Shown in pieces: positions 23,781 to 32,490 of a stretch of 32,490 bases of DNA (positions are counted from its first letter, which is position 1; every line of letters begins with the position of its first letter). A model generated the notes under the pieces. That model did no database searches. It worked only from the letters and a program-made list of their open reading frames with translations, and had not been told where the DNA came from. The stretch spans positions 1 through 32,490 of the forward strand of contig CAXUBX010000034.1 in NCBI GenBank assembly GCA_964249405.1. Direction: 5' to 3'. The translations under genes were made by a program, and so were the position numbers. Source of the DNA: CAXTPV01 sp964249405 (GTDB lineage Bacteria; Pseudomonadota; Alphaproteobacteria; Acetobacterales; Acetobacteraceae).

Positions 23781-25673
23781 TCAATCCGCCGGACCCCGCC
23801 GTGCCTGCGCGGCGAGGATCCGGCGGTCGCCGACCCGTCGCGTGAACCCGGATGCGTCGAGATGTTCCAGCAGCGGGACGGCATGCCGGCGGGTCAGGCC
23901 GAGCACCATCCCGACCTCGCCGACCAGCATGCCGCCGGGCCGCTCGGCCAGCGCGCGAGAGAGGGCTGCCCGCGCGGCCTCGACGTGGTCCGTGGCGAAC
24001 GCCCAGTCGCGCTTCTGCACGCGGTCCGCCGCCAACACGACGGCCCCGGCCCTGGCGAGACGGTCGAGCAGGCGCCTGGCCGGCGGGTCGGGCGCGATCT
24101 CGGCGAGCGGCCGCGGCGTGAGCCCGCCGGCACGGACCTCACGGAGCATCACGCGGGCGGCCTCGTCGTCGCTGCGTTTCCGGGCCGCGTCGCGTCGCGC
24201 ATCGCGGACGAACAGCCGGCCTCCGTCGCGGCCGAGCACCCCCGCCTCGACCAGGGCTGCCACGGCCTCCTCGCCCAGGATCCGCGCCGGGTCGGGCGGC
24301 ACGCCGGCGGCGACGAGGGTGGGGAGGCGCCTCAGCAGGCGCTCCCAGCCGGCCCGCGACATGACGCCGCCGCCGCGCCGCGCGATCTTCGCCCGGCTGC
24401 CATCGAGCAGGGCTGCGGCGCGTGACGGCGCGACACCCGCCGCGCGCCCGAGTGCCGCGAGCGTCGTTCCCGCGTCGTCGGCCCGGCTCAGCGCGTCGAG
24501 GACGATCGCGCCCGCGCTCGCGCCCTGGCGGGCCGCCAGGCGCTCCAGGGTCGCGGGATGATGCCGCTTGAGCCGCCTCTCGCCGGTCTCGAGCACCGGA
24601 CCGCCGGCGACGGTCGCCGCCGGAGACGCGACCCGGAGCACGACAGCCTCGCGCGCCGGCACCGCGACCGGTCGCGCCGCGACCAGTTGCGCGGGAGCGA
24701 CTTCTCCGGGCTTGAGCGCATCGCGATCGAGCAGCCGGAGCCGGGCCGGCACCTCGTCGGTTCCGGCCAGCATCACCAGCGCCGTGCCGTCGGCGAGCGC
24801 CGGCGCGCTCGCGGCGGCCCGCAAGGCCACCGTGATCCGTCGCGACGGCTCCAGCATGCCCGCCGTCGCGAGCACGGTGCCGCGCGGGACCCGCCCGGGC
24901 TCGATCGCGCGGAGGTTGAGCGCCGTCCGGACCCACGGCCGCGACGCCGCCACGCGGACCCCACGGGTGTGCACGGCGCGGACGCGGACCCTGAACGGAC
25001 CTCCGGGCGCGCCGGGCACCAGCGCCTCCAGCTCGTCGCCCTCGCGGATCGTGCCGCGCCGGAGGGTTCCGGTCACCACCGTGCCGGCGCCGGCGAGGCT
25101 GAACGCGCGATCGACCGGCAGGAACGCCCAGCCATCGTCCGGCCGTTCCTCCGGCAGCGAGAGGGTCGCGAGCCGCCCGAGCGCCGCGGCGACCGACGGG
25201 ACGCCGTCGCCGGTCACGGCGGAGACCCGGTGCGCCGAATGCCGGGCGATCCCGTTCGAGCCCAGCAGCGCGCTCGCATCCCGCTCGCTCGCCGATGCCC
25301 GCTCCCCGTCGGCGAGGTCGGCGCGGGTCACCGCGAGCACGGCGTGGCGGATCCCGAGCAGGGCGGCGATCTCGACATGCTCGACGGTCTGCGGCCGGAC
25401 CCCCTCGTCGGCGGCGACCACGAGGAGCGCCGCCGTGATCCCGGTCGCCCCGGAGATCATCGTCCGCACGAAGCGTTCGTGGCCCGGCATGTCGACGAGA
25501 TCGACGACACCGCCGTCCGGGGCCGCGAGATGGGCGAAGCCGAGCGCGATCGAGATGCCGCGCCGCTTCTCCTCGGCGAGCCGGTCGGTGTCGGTCCCGG
25601 TCAGCAGTCGGACGAGCGTCGTCTTGCCGTGATCGACGTGACCGATCACGCCGACCACGACCGCGCCGGTCAC
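23781..25673 (-). CDS. selB: selenocysteine-specific translation elongation factor SelB
   Basis: SelB brings Sec-tRNA(Sec) to the ribosome at UGA codons marked by a SECIS hairpin. The 630-residue protein has an EF-Tu-like GTPase domain with G1 GHVDHGKT (11-18), the RRGISIALGF switch region that distinguishes SelB from EF-Tu, G3 DMPGH (61-65) and G4 TRAD (116-119). Domains II and III follow, then a winged-helix C-terminal region expected to bind the mRNA hairpin. The start is a GTG overlapping the selA stop (GTGA), so the pair is translationally coupled. Its natural target in this window is the formate dehydrogenase alpha mRNA. Confidence 0.95.
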   Translation of the reverse strand: MTGAVVVGVIGHVDHGKTTLVRLLTGTDTDRLAEEKRRGISIALGFAHLAAPDGGVVDLVDMPGHERFVRTMISGATGITAALLVVAADEGVRPQTVEHVEIAALLGIRHAVLAVTRADLADGERASASERDASALLGSNGIARHSAHRVSAVTGDGVPSVAAALGRLATLSLPEERPDDGWAFLPVDRAFSLAGAGTVVTGTLRRGTIREGDELEALVPGAPGGPFRVRVRAVHTRGVRVAASRPWVRTALNLRAIEPGRVPRGTVLATAGMLEPSRRITVALRAAASAPALADGTALVMLAGTDEVPARLRLLDRDALKPGEVAPAQLVAARPVAVPAREAVVLRVASPAATVAGGPVLETGERRLKRHHPATLERLAARQGASAGAIVLDALSRADDAGTTLAALGRAAGVAPSRAAALLDGSRAKIARRGGGVMSRAGWERLLRRLPTLVAAGVPPDPARILGEEAVAALVEAGVLGRDGGRLFVRDARRDAARKRSDDEAARVMLREVRAGGLTPRPLAEIAPDPPARRLLDRLARAGAVVLAADRVQKRDWAFATDHVEAARAALSRALAERPGGMLVGEVGMVLGLTRRHAVPLLEHLDASGFTRRVGDRRILAAQARRGPAD

Positions 25674-27157
25674 GCCGTTCCGGCTCCGAACGCGATCTCG
25701 CGCAGGCTGGATGCCACGGTGTCGAGCGCGTCGTCGCCGACGGTCAGCATGTCGAGCACGACCCGGCCGTCCTGGATGCGGGCGATGACCGGACGCGGCG
25801 AGGCCCCGCGGAGCGCGCGAAGCAGCCCTTCCGCGGTCAGCCGCCCGACCGAGACGCCGACCGCGCGAGACGGGATCGCGAGCCCCGGAAGCGCGCCGCC
25901 GCCGGCCTCGCCGACGCTCGGCTCGATCGCGGCCTGGATCAGCGGCCCGGACGAGGCGCCCGGTCGCGCTGCCGCCTTCATCAGCGCCTCGCACAGGCGC
26001 TCGGCCCGCGCTTCGAGAACCGCGATCGGCTGCGACAGCATCCGGAGCGCCGGCACGCGCAACATCGCGTCGCGCCCGGTCCCGCCGTCTCCCGGGTCCG
26101 TGCCGCCCCGATGGAGGCGGAGCGTCGCGTCGAGCGCCGCCAGCGTCATCTTGTCGAGCCGGAGCGCGCGCATCAGCGGATGGCGTCGGAGCGGGGCGAC
26201 CGCTGCCTCGCTTCCGGCGACGATCCCGGCCTGCGGACCGCCGAGCAGCTTGTCGCCCGAGAACGCGACGAGGTCGCATCCGGCGCGGATCGCGCTCCCG
26301 ACCGTGGTCTCGTCGGTCCCGCGCGTGAGGTCGGGTCGGGGATTGGCCACCATGCCGCAGCCGAGATCGTGCATCAGGACGAGGCCGCGCGCGCGGGCGA
26401 GCCCGGCGAGCGCCTCCGGCGCAGCCTCCTCGGTGAAGCCGGTGATCCGGAAATTGCTCCGGTGCACCTTGAGCAGCATCCGCGTACGCGGTCCGATCGC
26501 GGTCTCGTAGTCGGCGAGGCGCGTCCGGTTGGTGGTCCCGACCTCGATCAGTTTCGCGCCTCCCTGCGCGATCACCTCGGGGATCCGGAAGCCGCCGCCG
26601 ATCTCGACGAGTTCGCCGCGTGAGACCACGACCTCGCCGCCGTCCGGCGCATGCGCGGCCAGCGCCAGCAGCACCGCGGCGGCACCGTTGTTCACCGCCA
26701 CCGCGGCCTCGGCGCCGGTGATCTCGCGGACCAGGAACTCCACCGCGCCGAGCCGGTGCCCGCGTCCGCCCGTCGCGAGGTCGAGCTCCAGGTTGGCATA
26801 GCCGCACGCGGCCTCGGCGGCCGCCGCGACCGCTTCGGGCGCCATCGGCGCCCGGCCGAGATTGGTATGCAGCACGATCCCGGTCGCGTTGATCACGGCG
26901 CGGAGACCGGGACGTTCCGCCTCGCCGAGCGTCTCGGTCGCGCGTCGGATCAGCGCCGGCGCGTCGGGCGCGGCCGTCGCGGTGCCGTGCCGGAGGGCGT
27001 CGCGTGCATCCGCGAGCACCCGCCGCAGGGCCGCCGTCATCGCCGGACGCGACGTGGACGCGATCGGCGCCTGCGCGTCCTCGTGCTCCAGGAGCCGCTG
27101 GACCTGCGGCAACGCCCTGAGCCGGGCCGTTCCCTCGTCGTTTGAAGCATCGCGCAT
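25670..27157 (-). CDS. selA: L-seryl-tRNA(Sec) selenium transferase
   Basis: SelA is a PLP enzyme that converts Ser-tRNA(Sec) to Sec-tRNA(Sec) with selenophosphate. The 495-residue protein has the family segments INATGIVLHTNLGRAP (89-104), HDLGCGM (263-269) and the PLP lysine K303 in FSGDKLLGGPQAGI. The bacterial norm is about 460 residues. The ATG at 27157 is chosen because the homologous N-terminus (RLRALPQVQRLLE) starts just after it. No ribosome-binding site precedes it, and a promoter-like pair directly upstream suggests a leaderless transcript. It is divergent from selD with 39 bp between starts and overlaps selB by four bases. Confidence 0.94.
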   Translation of the reverse strand: MRDASNDEGTARLRALPQVQRLLEHEDAQAPIASTSRPAMTAALRRVLADARDALRHGTATAAPDAPALIRRATETLGEAERPGLRAVINATGIVLHTNLGRAPMAPEAVAAAAEAACGYANLELDLATGGRGHRLGAVEFLVREITGAEAAVAVNNGAAAVLLALAAHAPDGGEVVVSRGELVEIGGGFRIPEVIAQGGAKLIEVGTTNRTRLADYETAIGPRTRMLLKVHRSNFRITGFTEEAAPEALAGLARARGLVLMHDLGCGMVANPRPDLTRGTDETTVGSAIRAGCDLVAFSGDKLLGGPQAGIVAGSEAAVAPLRRHPLMRALRLDKMTLAALDATLRLHRGGTDPGDGGTGRDAMLRVPALRMLSQPIAVLEARAERLCEALMKAAARPGASSGPLIQAAIEPSVGEAGGGALPGLAIPSRAVGVSVGRLTAEGLLRALRGASPRPVIARIQDGRVVLDMLTVGDDALDTVASSLREIAFGAGTA

Positions 27158-27163
27158 GAGGAG

Positions 27164-27192
27164 AGTATCGAAGCTCGGAAACCGGGAGACAA
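27164..27192 (-). promoter_or_regulatory. predicted selA promoter giving a leaderless mRNA
   Basis: On the minus strand, TTGTCT (27192-27187) and GATACT (27169-27164) are separated by 17 bp and each matches four of six consensus bases. Transcription would start about seven bases after the -10, at or next to the selA ATG (27157). The absence of any purine-rich ribosome site before that ATG fits a leaderless message. Confidence 0.45.
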
Positions 27193-27196
27193 CGCC

Positions 27197-28270
27197 ATGG
27201 CCGAGAAGATCCGCCTCACGGAGTTCGCCCATGGTGGAGGCTGCGGCTGCAAGCTTTCCCCTTCCGTGCTCCGCGAGGTGCTGTCCGGTGTGCAGCAGGT
27301 CGGCCCTTTCGCGTCGCTCCTGGTCGGCACGGAGACCGGCGACGACGCCGCGGTCTGGCGGATCGACGAGCGCACCGCGCTGGTCGCGACCACGGATTTC
27401 TTCAATCCGATCGTCGATGACGCCCGCGATTTCGGGCGGATCGCCGCGACCAACGCGCTCTCCGACGTCTACGCGATGGGCGGCCGCCCGATCCTCGCCC
27501 TCGCCCTCCTCGGCTTCCCGCGCGAGCGCCTGCCGCTCGCCGTCGCGAGCGCGATCGTCGCGGGCGGTGCGGAGGCCTGTGGCGCGGCCGGCGTGCCGGT
27601 CGCCGGCGGCCACTCGATCGACAACCCCGAGCCGATCTACGGGCTCGCCGCGATCGGCCTCGTCGCTCCCGACCGGGTGCTGACCAATCGCGGGGCGCGG
27701 GCCGGCGACGCGCTCCTGCTGACCAAGCCGCTCGGCGTCGGGATCTACGGCGCGGCGCTCCGGAAGGGCGCGCTCGATGCCGGACGCTACGAGCGGATGA
27801 TCGCGAGCACGACCAGGCTGAACGACTGGGGCGCGACCCTCGGGACGAACGCGGCGATCCATGCGGTCACCGACGTCACCGGGTTCGGTCTGCTCGGCCA
27901 TGCGCTCGAGCTCTGCCGGGGCGCCGGCCTCGGCCTCGAGATCGAGGCCGCGGCCGTGCCGCTCCTCGACGGCATTCCGGATCTCGCGGCGCGGGGCTTC
28001 GTCACCGGCGCGAGCGGCCGCAACTGGGCGAGCGACGGCGAGGCGATCGAGATGGCGTCCGAGCCGCTCTGCCGCTCGGTGCTGACCGATCCTCAGACCA
28101 GCGGGGGCCTTCTCGTCGCCGTGGCGCCCGAGGCGGCGCCTTCGGTGCTCGCCGCCGCCCGTGCGCACGGCCACGAGGCGGCCGCCGTGATCGGTCGCTT
28201 CTCCGAAGGCCGGCCCGCGATCCGGGTCCGGGGCCGGATCGCGGCATTCGCACCGGGTGCGGGTGCGTGA
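27197..28270 (+). CDS. selD: selenide, water dikinase (selenophosphate synthetase)
   Basis: SelD makes selenophosphate, the selenium donor for SelA, from selenide and ATP. The 357-residue protein has the active-site loop HGGGCGCK, with Cys16 and Lys19 matching E. coli C17 and K20. The active residue is cysteine, not selenocysteine. Typical family segments follow: ETGDDAAVW, ATTDFFNPIVDD, AATNALSDVYAMGG, VAGGHSIDNPEPIYG, VTDVTGFGLLGH and DPQTSGGLL. The ATG has GGGAG eight bases upstream. Its promoter must overlap the start of selA, as only 39 bp separate the two starts. It ends 43 bp before gyrA on the same strand. Confidence 0.96.
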   Translation: MAEKIRLTEFAHGGGCGCKLSPSVLREVLSGVQQVGPFASLLVGTETGDDAAVWRIDERTALVATTDFFNPIVDDARDFGRIAATNALSDVYAMGGRPILALALLGFPRERLPLAVASAIVAGGAEACGAAGVPVAGGHSIDNPEPIYGLAAIGLVAPDRVLTNRGARAGDALLLTKPLGVGIYGAALRKGALDAGRYERMIASTTRLNDWGATLGTNAAIHAVTDVTGFGLLGHALELCRGAGLGLEIEAAAVPLLDGIPDLAARGFVTGASGRNWASDGEAIEMASEPLCRSVLTDPQTSGGLLVAVAPEAAPSVLAAARAHGHEAAAVIGRFSEGRPAIRVRGRIAAFAPGAGA

Positions 28271-28313
28271 TAGACAGCGCGCGAACCGCTGACAGAGCAG
28301 ACGAAAGCAGAAC

Positions 28314-31173
<2,860 letters not shown>

Positions 31174-31181
<8 letters not shown>

Positions 31182-31707
31182 CGGTGCTCCGTCCGCGACC
31201 CGTCACCCTCCGGACCGGGCCGGGATCTTCGCCGGGACCTTCGATCCGGTCACGCTCGGCCATCTCGACATCGTCCGGCGCGCCTGCCGCCTCACCGACC
31301 GGCTGGTGGTCGCGGTGGCGGCCAATGCCGGGAAGGGGCCGCTGTTCTCGCTCGAGGAGCGGATCGACCTGGTCCGCGACGAGGTGGACGCCATTGCGGG
31401 GGACCTCGAGTGTCCCGTGGAGGTCCACGGCTTCGACGGGCTGCTGGTCGAGTTCGCCCATCGTTTCGGTGCGCGCACGCTGTTTCGCGGCCTCAGGGCG
31501 GTTGCCGATTTCGACTACGAGGTCCAGATGTTCGGCATGAACGCCCGCCTGGACCCCGCGATCGATACCGTCTTCCTCGTCTCCGGGGAGCGCTTCCGGG
31601 CGGTCGCATCCCGCCTGGTCAAGGAGATTGCCGAGCTCGGCGGCGACATCTCCTCGTTCGTGCCGGCGAGGACGCTCGAGCGGACGCTCGCCCGGCTGCG
31701 CGGCTGA
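31174..31707 (+). CDS. coaD: pantetheine-phosphate adenylyltransferase
   Basis: CoaD adenylates 4'-phosphopantetheine in the penultimate step of coenzyme A synthesis, in the cytoplasm. The 177 residues show the nucleotidyltransferase motif GTFDPVTLGH (21-30, TxGH-type), FRGLRAVADFDYEVQM and the conserved VKEIAELGGDISSFVP near the end. About 16 residues precede the first strand, slightly more than usual. The ATG lies eight bases before the gyrA stop, so the genes are translationally coupled. Confidence 0.95.
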
Positions 31708-31771
31708 CCGGCCTGCCGGCCCGCTCGACCAGCCAGTCACGACCAGCAGTCACAGGGAGGTTTCCGGGATC

Positions 31772-32383
31772 GTGTCCATCCGTCCCACACGTCGCGTGAT
31801 GTCCGCGCTCTGCGTCGCGGCCGCCGCCCTCATCGCATCAGGAGTGACCATGTCCGATCCCGCTCGCGCCGAAGACGGAGAGGCCGTCACACCGTCAGCC
31901 GGGAGCACGGCCAATCTCGTGGACATGGAACTGCCCGCGGGCAAGGTGGTGATCCGTCTCCGCCCGGATCTGGCGCCGAAGTCGGTCGCCCAGATGGAGA
32001 CGCTGATCCGGCAGGGCTTCTACGACAACACCCCGTTCCATCGCGTGATCGAGGGCTTCATGGCCCAGGGCGGCGATCCGTCGGGCACGGGACAGGGCGG
32101 CAGCAAGCTCCCCGACCTGCCGGCCGAATTCACGAACTCCGTCAATTTCGTCCGCGGCACCGTGGGAATGGCCCGCACCGCCGACCCGAACTCCGGCAAC
32201 AGTCAGTTCTTCATCATGTTCGGACCGGCCCCGTCTCTCGACGGTCAATACACGATCGTCGGCCAGGTGATCTCCGGCATGGACGCGGTGGACAAGATCA
32301 AGCGCGGCTCGGGGCCGAGCGGCATGGTACAGGACCCGACCCGGATCATCTCCATGCGGATGGAGAGCGACGAAGCGAAGTGA
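31772..32383 (+). CDS. ppi: secreted cyclophilin-type peptidylprolyl isomerase
   Basis: This 203-residue protein catalyses cis-trans isomerisation of proline peptide bonds. The cyclophilin core is clear: FHRVIEGFMAQGGDP, GTVGMARTADPNSGNSQFFI and LDGQYTIVGQVISGMDAV. A signal peptide precedes it: RPTRR, a hydrophobic stretch (ALCVAAAALIASGV) and an ARA|ED cleavage site, so it acts in the periplasm. The GTG at 31772 is chosen because it includes the basic n-region and has GGAGG eleven bases upstream; an ATG at 31799 would remove the arginines. It follows coaD by 64 bp on the same strand. Confidence 0.92.
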   Translation: MSIRPTRRVMSALCVAAAALIASGVTMSDPARAEDGEAVTPSAGSTANLVDMELPAGKVVIRLRPDLAPKSVAQMETLIRQGFYDNTPFHRVIEGFMAQGGDPSGTGQGGSKLPDLPAEFTNSVNFVRGTVGMARTADPNSGNSQFFIMFGPAPSLDGQYTIVGQVISGMDAVDKIKRGSGPSGMVQDPTRIISMRMESDEAK

Positions 32384-32415
32384 GAGCTCGGGGCGTCGCT
32401 CGCGCCTCGTCCGGC

Positions 32416-32490
32416 GAGCCGGTAGCTCAGCGGTAGAGCATCCGACTTTTAATCGGATGGTCGTGGGTTCGATCCCCACCCGGCTCACCA
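32416..32490 (+). tRNA. tRNA-Lys (anticodon UUU)
   Basis: A complete cloverleaf is present. The acceptor GAGCCGG (32416-32422) pairs with CCGGCTC; the D arm is GCTC...GAGC; the anticodon stem TCCGA/TCGGA encloses the loop CTTTTAA with anticodon TTT at 32448-32450; the T arm is GTGGG-TTCGATC-CCCAC. The 3' CCA is encoded at the very end of the window. Confidence 0.97.

Noticed and set aside
27141..27160. Possible tRNA-Sec fragment (TTTGAAGC, resembling an antisense UCA anticodon loop)
   Set aside because: It lies inside selA coding sequence and no acceptor, D or T arm can be drawn around it.
31895..32488. Leftward frame of 197 residues starting MSRVGIEPTTIRLK at the right edge
   Set aside because: The start lies inside the antisense of tRNA-Lys and the rest is antisense to the cyclophilin gene; this N-terminus is a well-known artefact of translating tRNA antisense.
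32416..32490. tRNA-Lys as an attachment site for an integrated element
   Set aside because: No integrase or repeated tRNA 3' end is in the window, and the sequence stops at the tRNA; nothing supports integration here.

Overview
The window is GC-rich, almost fully coding DNA from a bacterial chromosome, most likely an alphaproteobacterium. The gyrA-coaD-peptidylprolyl isomerase order next to tRNA-Lys and the alphaproteobacterial look of GyrA, LeuB and CopA suggest Rhodospirillales/Acetobacteraceae-like, but this is inference. No insertion sequence, phage gene or CRISPR array is visible, and no gene-free stretch exceeds about 170 bases.

Layout: (1) 1-621, the 3' part of leuB. (2) 662-5651, a leftward group: GH31 alpha-glucosidase, M24 aminopeptidase P and an SDR oxidoreductase. 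It is divergent from a HAD/beta-phosphoglucomutase-like gene at 5711. (3) 6469-8086, a small acidic protein and an amidase. (4) 8124-11041, a copper-efflux operon: a MerR-type promoter with a perfect dyad, copA, and a translationally coupled cueR. (5) 11101-17639, a formate dehydrogenase locus. The catalytic subunit runs leftward, is read through an in-frame UGA and carries a SECIS hairpin directly after that codon. It is followed by an 89-residue unknown and a dienelactone hydrolase. Facing away are a 72-residue unknown, the four-cluster Fe-S beta subunit and an NrfD-type membrane subunit. (6) 17597-23729, five leftward surface-glycan genes: GT2 glycosyltransferase, DxD glycosyltransferase, an unknown with repeats, PAPS-type sulfotransferase and acyltransferase-3. 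(7) 23781-28270, selenocysteine machinery: selA-selB leftward and selD rightward, only 39 bp apart. (8) 28314-32490, gyrA, coaD, a secreted cyclophilin and tRNA-Lys(UUU).

The main story is a selenocysteine system: selA, selB and selD in the same window as a user gene, the Sec-containing formate dehydrogenase. Its recoding signal has G and U at positions 23 and 24 counted from the U of UGA, as in the E. coli fdhF element. tRNA-Sec (selC) was not found here. The catalytic subunit lacks a visible Tat signal although the locus encodes a membrane anchor, which suggests a cytoplasm-facing membrane formate dehydrogenase. Several small unknown proteins, a predicted leaderless selA transcript, a G10 tract in the glycan locus and a missing canonical start on the aminopeptidase are worth a second look.
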